Positions 47,628 through 59,762 of a stretch of DNA of 64,000 nt are shown here, one piece after another. Numbering within the stretch: position 1 is the stretch's first letter; each line of letters opens with the position of its first letter. The notes beneath the pieces were generated by a model. That model made no database searches. It was not told the DNA's origin and worked only from the letters and a program-made list of their open reading frames with translations. Origin of the DNA: Hedera helix (taxonomy: Eukaryota; Streptophyta; Magnoliopsida; Apiales; Araliaceae). The position numbers were made by a program, and so were the translations under genes. Location: the NCBI GenBank assembly GCA_947179155.2, contig OX359264.1, positions 7,455,501 to 7,519,500 of the forward strand, in the 5' to 3' direction.

Positions 47628-50600
47628 TTACGCTTCTTTGGCCCTCTCCCGAACCAGTGCAAACTTAGCCAGTAGACCACAAAGTTGAAGATATGAACCA
47701 ACTCCATCACAGATTCTCATATGGGCAAATCCAGTTTCCTGCGAAAAGTAGCAAATGATAATTTATGGCAAAGATAAACTCGTGGAGAGCAAAATCAACA
47801 CATTTTACATTACCTTCATGAATTCCAATTTGAGGTACTCTGCCATATCATAGTTCTTTATGATTCGGAAAAGGGTTGTGATTATGTCAGTGGGGGAATA
47901 GCCAAGATCGTAGAGAGACTTCAGACCAGAACAGGCATCATCAAATTTCCCCTCAAGGACATTGCGGACCATGTTCTTCACATGCAAGGGATGAGGCTGG
48001 TCGCAAACCTGAAAACCAATCACAAACAATATAAGAATTCCAAAGGTAAATTGTGAAGTATAACCTAATTCTGTGGGAGATCTTAAAATTGCAACCTTGA
48101 AAACATTTTCTTGATTCACAAACCGGAATCCGCTGCACGTGGCTTGCAAGTTATTTAATGCCTGTCTCATATCACCATCAGCAGTAAATATGATTGCTTC
48201 TAGGCCTTCTGGAACATAGGGAACCTGCATTTCACGCATTGTTCAATCTTCCTTTACATAATTTAGCAACAATCAAATAATAATAGATGGCAACAAAATT
48301 CAAGCCGTTAATAAATTTAAACTAAATAGGCATTTAATTGGGTGGTACAGGACATGTCAAGTATGAGAAAACAGTAGTTGGAATCTGAAGGCAGTCACTT
48401 CAAGCAAATAAATTCGAGTGTTCAATTTATACCTACTTGTTCCTCCCAGTCCCAGCATCATTAATTAAAAGGAATCAGGGACCAAAACCAGAGATGTCTT
48501 TTTTCATTTATTAGGAAATCATATCCACAAGATAATTTAGAAGTGAATTGGATGGGCTCATGTCTGAACAGCAGATTGTGTTAGTGATATTAGGAGCAGT
48601 TATTTCCAGAAAGATTCAGAAATACTAAGTAGATACTGTCCCTTAATGTGATTAACTAGCTCATTGGAAAAGCCCTTTACTTAAAAAAAGAGAATTGATA
48701 GGCTTTTTTGCTTATTCGTCAAGCTTTCGAGCAGCTCTTTCAATAAGCTCATGACCACTCTCAGAGTTACCTAGGAACAAAAGGAATGAGTTTTGTTCAT
48801 TTATTTGTTGATTTTTATTTTTTTCCGAATAATAAGGTTTTCATATGAAACACTAACGCTTGAATACATAAGGTTTTCATATGACACACTTGAATATATA
48901 TATATATAGACACACACACACAATCATTTTTCAAAATTATTTTTTAAAGACTATTATTTAATATTGCAAATAGCATGTAAAAGTGTGCCCAATGTAAACC
49001 TTAATATTTGACAAAAATAAAATAGTAAACAATGAAAGTATGACTTTTCTTTGTTTTATGGGAGGATGGAGTATATTGTAAGAGGGGAAATTGCCTCTGT
49101 ATTACAATCTTAAAGAATTCTTAAACAGAATCTGCACCTTTTCTGCTGCAACCACCACCATGAGACGCCCAAGGATCTCTTGATCAGATAATCTTGAAAA
49201 CCGAACAAGTGCACATCTACTCTGAATAGGCTCAATGATTTTCGAGGATGTGTTGCAAGCAAGAGCAAAACGGGTGGAGTTTGAATATATTTCCATCGTC
49301 CTCCTCAAGGCTTGTTGCGCTCCAGATGTCATGCTTATTTCAGTAATTTGTATCCAATGTACCAGTAGCATTCATTTCCATCCCCCAGAATGAAAAGAGG
49401 AAAACAGACTTTAAATGAGAAACAAAAAATAAAATACAGAATGTGTTGATAAACAAAAATCCAATACATGCTTAGACGGAGGAGTAAAATATACAAGTGT
49501 TAATGGAACATATGATAATTGATAAGTGTGAAATATTTCAGCTCTAAGATTCATACCAAAACGAGTATCAAAGTCTTGTCAAAAAAAAACAACCATCACT
49601 CACCTGTCAGCTTCATCCAAGATTATTATTTTGTGTCGTCCGGGGGGTAGCGTAACTTTCTTTTGGGCAAACATCTTAATTTTGTTTCTCACGACATCAA
49701 TTCCCCTGGCACGACACATGAGCAATCAAATTCAGAATGAATTAAACAGAGGAATACATCAAGATTTTACATACCTGTCATCTGAAGCATTGAGCTCCAA
49801 CACCCCCTCCCTACAGTTTGGTCCCAAGAGCTCATGTGCAAGCGCCAGTATACTAGTAGTTTTACCGGTTCCAGGAGGGCCCTGAAAATCACAATCAGAA
49901 ATTTCAATTTTTTAAATGATAGCATAGTACTTCATAATATGGAGAGTTTTGGAAAAATAATCCCTATAATTTATCTGCACAAATCATAAGAGACTAGTTT
50001 TATCATTTCTTTAGTTATCCTCTAATCAGAACCTTTGTCTCAAAATAGCAGTATCAGGTTCTAAAAATACTAGTTCAAGGTAGAAAATTTTCTTTTCAGT
50101 TACTACCCTTTCCTGTGTTTTGAAATATTATTCCATTGCCCGAAATAGAAAAATCATTCAGGGGAAGAAAAAAAAAAACTAGTTGTCATAATTATTGTCC
50201 TTGCAAGATTAAAATGGACATAGCCTATGATGAAAGTCACACCAAGGGGTGTAATTCCACATCTTAGCAATATAAATGCAGCTCACGATATTAGCACTAC
50301 TAAGAAGCTCCCTTCAAACCCTTTTGCTGCCCAATTAACACTACTAAGAGAGTTTTTATAAAAAATTCTCCATGTTTGGTCAGGTAATATATTTCAATCA
50401 ACAAGAAGGATGTTCCAAACAAAAATAACAATCCAACAATGGCATATTCTAGCAAAGAAAAATTCCCTAGTTTTTTTTCTGCATCCTCAACAATCAAATT
50501 CTTTGAAATCTAAATACCTAAACATGTCATTCAAAACAAAACCAACATTAGGGTTTATATGGAAATCCAAAGTATATAAAAAAAATTGAAATTCAAGCAC

Positions 50601-50806
50601 TTGATAAAATAAACCCATGCATAGAAATTCAGAGGTCTTACAGCTAAGATGAGGTTAGGCATATTGCCGTCCCGAGCTATGACTTGAAGTCTGGAAACGA
50701 CGTCTTCATTGCCAACGATGTCGCATACTTTACTGGGTCTGAACTTCTCAACCCAAGGAATTTCGTAGCCGTGGCTAGTCGTTGAAGAAGACTAAGATGC
50801 CGCCAT
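47628..50806 (-). CDS. RFC2: Replication factor C subunit 2 (clamp-loader AAA+ ATPase), seven exons; stop at codon 5
   Basis: Exons on the minus strand: 50806-50642, 49881-49775, 49705-49604, 49333-49138, 48224-48096, 48008-47814, 47738-47628. Together they give 334 codons plus stop, the family length. RFC loads PCNA onto DNA in the nucleus. Visible motifs: PWVEKFRPSKV, Walker A GPPGTGKTTS across the exon 1/2 junction, Walker B ILDEAD, the SRC motif IQSRCALVRFSRLSD, sensor 2 region GDMRQALNNLQAT, and the C-terminal collar MKETGFAHMRICDGVGSYL. The body agrees closely with Arabidopsis RFC2. Oddity: the start reads ATG GCG GCA TCT TAG, so the fifth codon is a stop, and no upstream or nearby in-frame ATG replaces it. 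All other exons and splice sites are intact, so this may be a young null allele, a sequencing error, or a gene starting elsewhere. Confidence 0.9.
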
Positions 50807-51535
50807 TTCCGATCTCGATTCGAATGGAAGAAACCCTTGCTAGACCCTTTTTCTGGAGGGTTCAATTTGGAGGGAAATAACACCTTCTCGTTGTTATAAG
50901 TCATTTTTAATTGTGATTTGTAAAAAAAATAAATATTCGGTGTCAATTTAATTTGTAAATTAAATATTAAATTAAAATAAATATAAAAATATTTGACTGA
51001 TAATAATTTATAAATTAAAATAAATCATAAAAAATGCTAAAAATAATATTAATAGAAAAATATATTTATTCAACATTTTATCATAAGAATTAGCATTTCA
51101 ACATTAATAAAACATTAAAAACAACAATAACTTCAATATTTATGAGTTTTTTTTCTTTCTTTTTTGGACATAATATCCATAAATTATTAATCAATATTAT
51201 TATTATTATTTTAAATATTTTAATATAGTATTATTTTTTTTTTCTAATATTATTTTTATATTTTGAGATTTGCAAAATTCAAAATAATTAAAAATAATAA
51301 TAATAAATATTTACAAAATAATTATTTTAATGAATGTAAATTTAATTATTATTTTTAATTTTTTTAATATCAATTCAAAAATTAAAATAAAAAATAGATA
51401 GAGCGAGAGAGAGAAAAAAGGAGAGAAAGGTACGAGAGATGGAAATATAAACAGAGATATCAGGAAATTTTAAAAAATATATATGAATAGTAAATTAGTC
51501 ATTATATTTAGTTAAACTTACCTATTTAAAAGAAT

Positions 51536-51594
51536 TTATAAGTTATTTTTGTTTAAGTAAAAAAAATATTATTTCTCTTAAAAATAACTTATAA
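51536..51594. repeat. Short hairpin-forming inverted repeat
   Basis: TTATAAGTTATTTTT and its exact reverse complement are separated by 29 bases. It is too small to assign to an element, but the 'ttataagt' core resembles the interior of the MITE at 14678. Confidence 0.6.
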
Positions 51595-51840
51595 GTTAAT
51601 TTATAAAATAAAAATTAAATTATAGTCTAATACCAAATAATAAAAAATGTAAAATTCAAAATGATGATGGACCAACTTTGTTTCAGTATTTGGATTTGAG
51701 ATTTATGAATTTAAGATTTAATGTTTTGTGAAATTAAGATTTTTTTTTTCAAGGTTGGATGACCGCATGTGCTAATGGATTTTATTTAAAATACAAATTA
51801 CAAGATTTATTGCCTAAAAAAAATAAAAAAATGTAACATA

Positions 51841-51925
51841 AGCAGTTAGCGCAGTGGTTCAAACGACGCTTCAAAAAAAAATCGTAGAGATCACGGATAT
51901 TAGAAGAATTGATCTAAACTGGAGA
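51841..51925 (+). mobile_element. Possible degenerate tRNA-derived SINE fragment
   Basis: TAGCGCAGTGG at 51847-51857 matches a pol III box A. About 30-40 bases later 'gatcacggatattagaa' could be a ruined box B. Only the tRNA-like head is suggested; no clear 3' tail or target duplication. Confidence 0.3.
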
Positions 51926-52967
51926 AATTAGTTCAATTACAATTAAAAAACTCTACATTATCAAAAAATAAAAATATACACTAACATTTTATTTTTATAA
52001 AAAAGTCTAAATGTAGACAAATTAAACATAAAACAAAATAAAAATATAAAATAAGATATAAATATTGATTTATCTCACATTGTACATAGTTTAATACAAA
52101 GACTTTATTTTTGTTTTAATTAATTTTGCTATTCTTTTGGATCCAAACAAAAAAATATAATCAAGAAGTCGCTCATCTTGATATTATTTTTCATCTTGTC
52201 AAAGAATCATGATTCACCTTCACGTTCTTAAGCAGTGCGCCATTGTTGTCATCTCTTTCGTTTAGACCACTCCTCTTGGTCTCATTAAATTTTATTTTAT
52301 TTTTTAATTTATAATTTCTTTTTATTTATCAACCTTAATTTGTATATTTTTTTAAAGAAAAATATAGTAATATAAATAAAAAATTGATATTTTCACATTT
52401 TTAAAAATATTTTTACATATTAAAATTCATATTTTAAAACTATAGTGACAGTTATAGATATATAACGACGATAAATCGTCACTATAATTCTATACGTGAG
52501 TCTTATAATATAAAAATATTTAAAAAATATATAAAAATATTAATTTCTTTTAAATAAGGAGCTGATATTTTTACCAAAAAAATCGATAATTTCACAAAAT
52601 TATTCTCCACAAATGGTAAAGGAGCATAATAGTCAATCAATTCATAGTTTTCACCTGGATAATGGGACCCACCATCCAACTGGTTGATCGCCACCTTCTA
52701 CTGCCAGCGCCATTACCCAAATGTACTAATAAGACGCCGACTGTTTACTTACATTTCAACTACATATAGTACCAGTATAGACAGACAGACAAACCCTACT
52801 CATTAATTTTCTGAATCATCGCAAATAATTCTGCCTCCTTCATTTTCCTTTTTTCATCACCATTTCTATTTTCAAATTTGAACTTTACTCAATTTCTCTC
52901 TCTATATCTATCTACGCTGGATTAGGTTTTTTTTTTTCCCAATCGATTCTCCTCACAAAAACGCAAA

Positions 52968-55900
52968 ATGTTAGCATCAAGCTCATCAAATTACACCGGC
53001 AATGCGACGCCGTTGCTGAATTCCGGTGAAGATGAGCTCGCCCATCGCTCTCTCCGGCGACAGAGCTTGCGCGAGGCCTCCCGATTCCTCCGGAGAGCCA
53101 GCGGCCGTCGGATGTTGAGAGAGCCGTCGATTATGGTCAGGGAAACCGCCGCCGAGCAGCTGGAAGAGCGGCAGAGTGATTGGGCGTATTCCAAACCTGT
53201 CGTGATTCTCGATGTGATGTGGAATCTCGTTTTTGTTACGGTGGCGGTAGTGGTTTTGTATTTGAGCAGGAAGGAGTCCCCGCCGACGCCTCTGCGGCTG
53301 TGGATTGTGGGATATGCGCTGCAATGTGTGACGCATATGGTTTGTGTGTGTCTTGAGTATAGGCGGCGGTGCCGGCGGCGACGGGCGGTGGCAGAATCTG
53401 GAGATGGTTCCGGATTGCAAGGCGATGCCATTCGGTATGTTACGTTGGCTCAATTAATTGATGGGGGTACTAGGTATGGTAGTTAAAGCTTTCAAGTTAT
53501 AACTGAATTACAATAAATATGCTGTCATGGTTGATAAAGTTCTAAATTTTTTTGATTATTGCCTATTTATCAGTAAATTTTATGTCTCGGATAGCATTTC
53601 AAAATTAGTGGTACCTGTTTTAATGTTTGTATATTTGATTATTTTTAATAACTATTCATCAGTTCAATCACAATAAACACATTATGTGACCAAAGCAAAA
53701 AATTTGCTGCAGTGATAACGTATGTTGTTGTACACATCATGATTGATAGTCGCATATACAAAGTAAACAAATGCTGTGGAGGGAAGGTCACATTTATGGA
53801 ACTTATAATTATGTGCAACTGATGCTGTATTGATTGTGTGTTTTCAATATATACATGCACTTTATACCAGTGTTATAAAAATTTCCGCCTAGATTCGATT
53901 AATCCCCACCTAGGCGCTAGGCTCCTCCCGGTGCCTTCCTAGGCCGAAAAAAAATCCCTCCAGGAGATTAGACGGGATAAGGCGGGAGAAATTAGGATTG
54001 CAATTGTTTTTTAATTTTATTTTAATAACTAAGCTATAAAACGACGTTGTGGAAGTGAATGATGAAGTTGAGGGTTGTTCGGGCTTTACTTGGAAGGCGG
54101 TTGGTGAAGTATCCGGAGCAGATAACATGCTAAAGCCTAGGAGAAGTAGTAGAAATGTTGGAGTAAGATAACTATATGAAGAATATTTTTTGTCTGATGA
54201 TGACATGGAGGAATAGGGAGATGAGGAGTATGAGTGTGAGTCCAATAGGGATATCATTTTGGAGGGATGTGAAGAAGAAGAGTTAGAGATATAGAGAGAT
54301 GAAGATGAGGACTATTAGTTTGTATTTTTTATTATTTGTTTGTGTTTGAATTTTAAACAATTGCATGTTTGTGTTTGAACTTTGACATTGATAATATGGA
54401 TGTGTTTGAACTTTAAGTAAATGCATTTATTATCTTTATTAAAGTTTATTTTATTTTATATTATTGTTTTGTTTGAATTTTGAACAATTGTATGTTTGTG
54501 TTTGAACTTTGATATTGACAATATGGATATGTAATCCTACCAAGGCCCCCTACCCCCCCCCCCCCCCCCCCCTGCGGTCGCCCGCCTATCGCCTTTTAGA
54601 ACATTGCAACACACAAATCAATTTGTTGGAGTAAACTTCAAATGTGATATTTTGGAAATTGTATTTATTCTCATAACTATTGTGTTTAAATTCTTAGCTC
54701 TGTGGTGAAGAATATGGAATCTGCAAATACCATGTTTTCCTTCATCTGGTGGATCATTGGGTTTTATTGGGTTTCCCCTGATGGGCAAGAACTACTACAG
54801 CACTCACCCCAGCTATACTGGTTTGTACAAACACGAATTTCATGTGATTTAAATTTACCACTTTCCATAGAGCCTAATAATTTTTTTTATGTGATCTTTA
54901 CACTGCAGGCTTTGTATCGTGTTCTTGGCTTTTGATGTGTTCTTTGTTGTGTTTTGCGTTGCACTGGCATGTGTTATTGGTATCGCGGTTTGTTGTTGTC
55001 TTCCATGCATTATTGCGGTCTTATATGCTGTGGTGGATCAGGTAGCTTTCATACATCTCTCTGTTTTCTACTTATTTTTCCTAATATCTTCCATGTAGAA
55101 TCTTAATATCATAACTCCAGATTTATCTGACTAGTTGTTCTCACTTTCACGAAGACTTTATAAAAAGTTGGGCTGAAAAAAACTACAGTACTTTGCTAAT
55201 ATGTAGTCTACATTAGCATTGAAATAGTTTAAGATTAAAGATTTGTATTCTGCTTTCAGGGCAATACCTCAACTTCAATATTGATGACATCTGATCATGT
55301 TGTCCAAATTATGAATGGTTTTCTCTTAGTTTTTCCATCCATTTTTTTCTGGAAGTATCATAAGACATTGTGCAGTCAATTGGTGAAAAGGCATGATATA
55401 CTAGTTTTCATCAATTTAAAGAGGAGGATTTATTAGGTTCACGAGCTAATGTCGAGGAAAAATCACACAATTGCACTAGAGTTTCACATATTATGTCTTC
55501 TATGCCTGTCATATAAATCAAGTTAATTGAGCTTTGTGATTGATCACTAAAGTCTCTTTGAGATTGATAGTGACATTGACAAACCAAGCTTTATCATTTC
55601 TAAGCTTGTTGATATATGAGATCGGTGTAAACTCCATTTGATAAGCTAAATATCATAGCATGCAAATGCCTAAATATCCAAGCCTCAATTAGTGATTTGT
55701 CTGAGATTGGTTTGTGAGATGAATTAATTTTCTAATTTTATGAAAAAACATGGTTAATTTTCTTGATGAAATCACCAAAGGTGGAAACTCGTATACAAGC
55801 AAGAATAAACCCTCAGAAAAAACAGCCATTATATCGCGAAGAAGACCTCTCCCAAAAACAAAACTACCAACCCTAAACTGGTATCTCCTTCATATGTATT

Positions 55901-58164
55901 GCAACATGAAATTAATAGTGATGGAGTGGAGTTCTGATAATTTAACTAGGGACCTATCACACCCTAAGCTTAAGCTTCACGTAAGCGCTTGTTAACTTAA
56001 AAATTCAATTGAGCAATTCATACTCAAGTTGGATTGGCTCCATTACATCTCTACGATTTAATTAGGTAGTCAAGTTACAAGCAATATTCAACTTTAAGTG
56101 GTAAATTTTTTGCAAGCTTTACATACTTCTGAATAATAATCTATGTATCAGTTATTATAATAACCTGATATTTGGCTTTACCCTCTTCCACCGCAGCTAA
56201 TGATAAGGGATTGCCGTATATTTTGTTTGTCTGTGGTTGGGAAGTGGGAAGGGGGTGTGGCATAAGCAGTGCAATCCTAAAACAATTTCTAGGCGGGGTT
56301 GGAATTAAAGTAACTTTTCCAGTCCATCCAATAATATTCATTAAATAACTCCATGGTTTAAAATATCCCAACTGGATTCAAGGTATTTTATTATATCCAC
56401 ATACATACATGTGTTTATGATTTTCTTCCTGATCAAACTTCTTTTATTTCTTTGAGTTTTGGTTTCATCTCTTGCTCGGAGCATACATGGATGCACAGTA
56501 GTGTGGTTATTAGTGACACAACTTAATGGATGAAGTTTTATGTAGCTATAAATAGTACTCCCTCCACCCCAAATCGTGACACTTTCAAAATTAATGTACA
56601 AAATATCATATATTTATTTAAGTAAAGATGTGTATCGCAAATAATCTGGGATGTGTTATTTTATTTATTTTTTTATTTTTTTTGGGGGGGGGGGGGGGGG
56701 GGGGGGGGGACGCGGAAGGCTATCACTCAAAATAAGTGGTTCATCATAGTATATTTTGTTTAATATACATGGTGAACTATGTTAGGGAGAGAACCAAGCA
56801 ATAACGAACCGTCAAAAGAAATCAACCTCTATAATACTCCCTCCGTTCTAATTTCCAAACTATGAATAAAGATATTTTTAAATTCAAAATTGATATGAAT
56901 TAATTTATTTAATTTAGACAGTACGATTATGAAAATTGTAAAATATCTAAATAGTACTACCATTACAATATTTTATTTTCGCAAGTTCAATGAATCACAT
57001 AAAAAAATTGAATATGAAAATATCTTAAATTGATTTTAAAAAGTTGAAATTGATCCTATATTTTGGAATAGAAGGAGTATAATATGCTGTTTTGTTCTGA
57101 TTTCATCCTTGGCATAGTTTGTTTAAATATTGATCTGTGATAATGTGTTCCTTGATATTTCACAGAGACGTACTATTTGTAAAAGCTTATTCAGTTGTTG
57201 TGGGCATTAACAAATCTTAAAAACAAAATTCTAGTTGTGGTGGCAGATTTTAGAACAAAATTCTTTAAAGGGTAGTGATGAGAATGAATAATTGGTAGAA
57301 TATCTTCACATTAACAGTACTTTAAAATACCAATACAAGAGCTTTATCATTTGAGGTGTTAGGTATAAATTTGTCCTCCAAGTCTTTGTAATATGAACAT
57401 AATTTTTTTGTTCATGTACTCCTTGAAGTATATGCAAGTAAGTGGTGCCTACTGCCTAGTCATTTAATGTAATTGTCTTTTGAAAGAGTAATTAATGTAG
57501 TGGTTTAGTTTTTAACTTTGGTTTCATTCATTGCTATTCCATGCAAATAGGATTTCTTTTAACTGTATTAAAGTCCATATTCATTATGCTGTTTAGTGTA
57601 AAAGTGAGTCATTAAAAAAATTGATGGGACTGAAATATTGTATGTTTATTATCGTCCTTTTCCTTCGCTATCTCATTTTGATTTCCATTGAAGCAGGAAG
57701 GAGCAACCAAAGAAGACATTGAACAACTGTTGTCATACAAATTCAGGAGGGTTGATGATATAGAGAAACCAAATGGTGAGATCCAAGGACCTTCTGGCGG
57801 AGTAATGACTGAATGTGGCACAGATTCACCCACTGAACGTGTTCTGGCACCAGAGGATGCAGTAAGTTTTTTGTTTAGTTTTTTACCCCCCTCGCCTATA
57901 TTTCTGCTTTTCTCCACTTTGTAATTGATAGTTGAGTTCAATATCTAAGAGTTAAACCCCACCTGAGATGATTTTTATGGTAATTTACAGGAGTGCTGCA
58001 TATGCCTTTGTGCTTATGACGATGGAGCCGAACTTCGAGAACTTCCTTGCGATCACCATTTCCACTGTGCCTGCATAGATAAATGGCTTCATATTAATGC
58101 TACGTGCCCCCTTTGCAAATACAACATCTTAAAGCGAAGCCCCAGTGACATTGAGGCAGCGTAG
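52968..58164 (+). CDS. Membrane RING-H2 E3 ubiquitin-protein ligase (At1g12760/At4g11680 type), five exons
   Basis: Exons 52968-53473, 54698-54820, 54909-55041, 57697-57861 and 57991-58164 join in frame to 366 residues. It is predicted to transfer ubiquitin from an E2 to unknown substrates at an endomembrane. The N terminus is Ser/Arg-rich (RRQSLREASRFLRRASGRR), then the family block MVRETAAEQLEERQSDWAYS. Hydrophobic segments lie near residues 75-98 and 108-126, at MFSFIWWIIGFYWVS and at LCIVFLAFDVFFVVFCVALA...CCLPCIIAVLYAV. After DQ, EGATKEDIEQL and MTECGTDSP comes the RING-H2 in exon 5, about residues 311-353 (CCICLCAYDDG, LPCDHHFHCACIDKWL, CPLCKY), with all eight zinc ligands in C3H2C3 order. 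Intron 1 carries a hAT remnant and intron 3 (2655 bp) a poly-G tract. The gene looks intact. Confidence 0.93.
53868..54606. mobile_element. hAT transposon remnant in intron 1 of the RING gene
   Basis: Left end CAGTGTTATAAAA and right end complement CAATGTTCTAAAA form the terminal repeat, followed by 'ccgcctag..cctaggcgctaggc' motifs typical of plant hAT elements. The interior plus strand shows a broken acidic tail (readable as LYEEYFLSDDDMEE, then EECESNRD-like) with several stops, resembling the C-terminal end of hAT transposases. The flanking 8 bases do not match well, so the target duplication has decayed or the ends are slightly off. Confidence 0.6.
54553..54572. repeat. Poly-C run (20 bases)
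   Basis: An uninterrupted C tract inside the hAT remnant, just before 'tgcggtcgcccgcctatcgc'. Its length may be unreliable in sequencing. Confidence 0.9.
56141..56371 (-). other. Unassigned protein-like block in RING intron 3
   Basis: The minus strand holds a 76-codon frame with a readable, low-AT central part (PTPPRNCFRIALLMPHPLP, then KIYGNPLSLAAVEEGKAKY). The local composition is more coding-like than the surrounding intron. I do not recognise the family. It may be an exon fragment inserted into the intron or chance. Confidence 0.25.
56684..56709. repeat. Poly-G run (26 bases)
   Basis: A long G homopolymer in intron 3 of the RING gene after a T-rich stretch. Such runs are rare in this AT-rich window. 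It could form a G-quadruplex in the transcript, since it is on the coding strand. Confidence 0.9.
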
Positions 58165-59762
58165 GATAAATTCTTATAATTTACTTTCAATCTGCTGCCT
58201 GTTTATGTTTATGCTTAAAGTTTTATACATCACGCAACACAATCTTATGTTTCTGTATCATTACGATAGCTGTTTTTATTAGTTTTGCTATTATTATTGT
58301 TATTATTTTTCCCCTTTCTATGCTAGCAGTTGCTATATTAGTTCCCAGTGTTTTGGGGATTTATAGATGCTTGTATTATATACACCCATGTTATAATATT
58401 TCATATCTTGTTGAAATATGATGAGATCTCGTATATTTTTCAATCCAAAGGCATTAATTTGACCAAAAATATCAGTTCAGACAGCGTATGAGGTATATGC
58501 ATATTCTTGATGACTTCTTGCTGCGTATTTTTCAAACTAGCATTTTTAAATGATTATTAAAACAAAATAAATAAAATGTAATACTAATTGTGAAGGCGTC
58601 ATCCAAGTCGTCAAATAGAGGCGTGTAGGAATTTCCGAAGTTTCCACGTCTCGTATTGTATAAACGAGTGTACGACTTCTTCGAAGAATTGTTCACTATT
58701 TATTTATTTATTGATAATAAGTCAATAACAGTTGGTCGCGTTAATTCGGTCAAGTTTATACCAGCTTTTGATGTAGTATGTTAAAATGGTAACAAAATTA
58801 TAGCTTGTTCGCTTTGATATGTTCTTCCGTCATTTGAGAAAAGATAAAAAGGGTATATGGAATTGTTTGCTCTATTTGAGAAAAGGCGTACACATTCTAT
58901 CCCCCACACATATTATATTAGAGAGAGTGACGTATAACCGATATTGTGGACAAGTATTGTGTTGATTTGTACGGTAATTATGAACAACAATTATTTAAAT
59001 AGTTGAATTATGCGGGGTTGTCTATTATCTCGAAGAGTATAAAATGAATTGATTGCGACTAATTTACACTATAAATCATTCATGCATATATATATATATA
59101 CACACGCATAGTTATCCGTAATAAATTTTTACTATGAATATTTTTATCTTGCAATCAAAAATTTAAAAGCCGAAAAGAAGTAGGATATGTGTTTGACCGT
59201 TAATAAGAGTAATAATCATTCCTCTAACTGCTACTCCATTTGGCTGCTAATTTACTACCAGGGGTAGTGGTCAGTAAAACTTAATCATTTAACTTAGTTA
59301 TTTTCTTGATCGCTAGTACGAGTTTTATTAGCCGCACGGTGAAAGATCTATTTATTGAAATAGTGTCCACACATAACAAACGTTTGTTATAAATTTTGCT
59401 ATATGTAATAATCTATACAATGATTTTTTGTAAAATAGTGAATTCTATATTTTAATTATTTTATAAAATTTATTATTTTATAAATTATTGTATGGATAAT
59501 TATGTATTACAAAATAAAAAAAAAAAATATAGTAAATGGTAAAAGAGTAAGATAAGACCTCTTGTCGAAGACAAAAAGGTGGAAAATCCAGCCAAACTTT
59601 TCGCGCTCCCAAAATTGGACTTTATGTCTGTCGCAACATGGCTGGTCACTTTGCCTGCTTTAAGCGGAGTATTTGAAATTCCTCCAAACGCCGTCTCTTT
59701 TCTCTTCCCTTCTCTTCATAATTTTCCTTGCTCTGTTTTCTCTCTCCTCCATTAACCGGAAA
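58165..59762. other. Intergenic region between the RING gene and the DUF810 gene
   Basis: About 1.6 kb: RING 3' UTR, an AT-rich middle with a short TA/CA microsatellite near 59085-59106, and a CT-rich 5' leader before 59763. No other gene or element was recognised. The two genes are in the same orientation. Confidence 0.6.

Larger units (their letters stand above)
50807..52967. other. AT-rich region between RFC2 and the RING gene
   Basis: The two genes are divergent, so both promoters lie here. Most of it is A/T homopolymer-rich. It holds a 15-bp perfect inverted repeat (51536-51550 with 51580-51594) and a possible SINE fragment near 51841. The 160 bases before 52968 are CT-rich and probably 5' UTR. 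Confidence 0.55.

Noticed and set aside
51847..51857. tRNA gene
   Set aside because: Only a box A-like match; the sequence around it cannot form a cloverleaf and box B is degenerate, so at most a SINE relic.
52986..53453. Two long minus-strand frames opposite RING exon 1
   Set aside because: Antisense shadows of a GC-rich coding exon; they do not match any family and lack splice partners.
55750..55995. 81-codon frame in RING intron 3
   Set aside because: Starts after an A-run, no recognisable family, in the intron of an intact gene.
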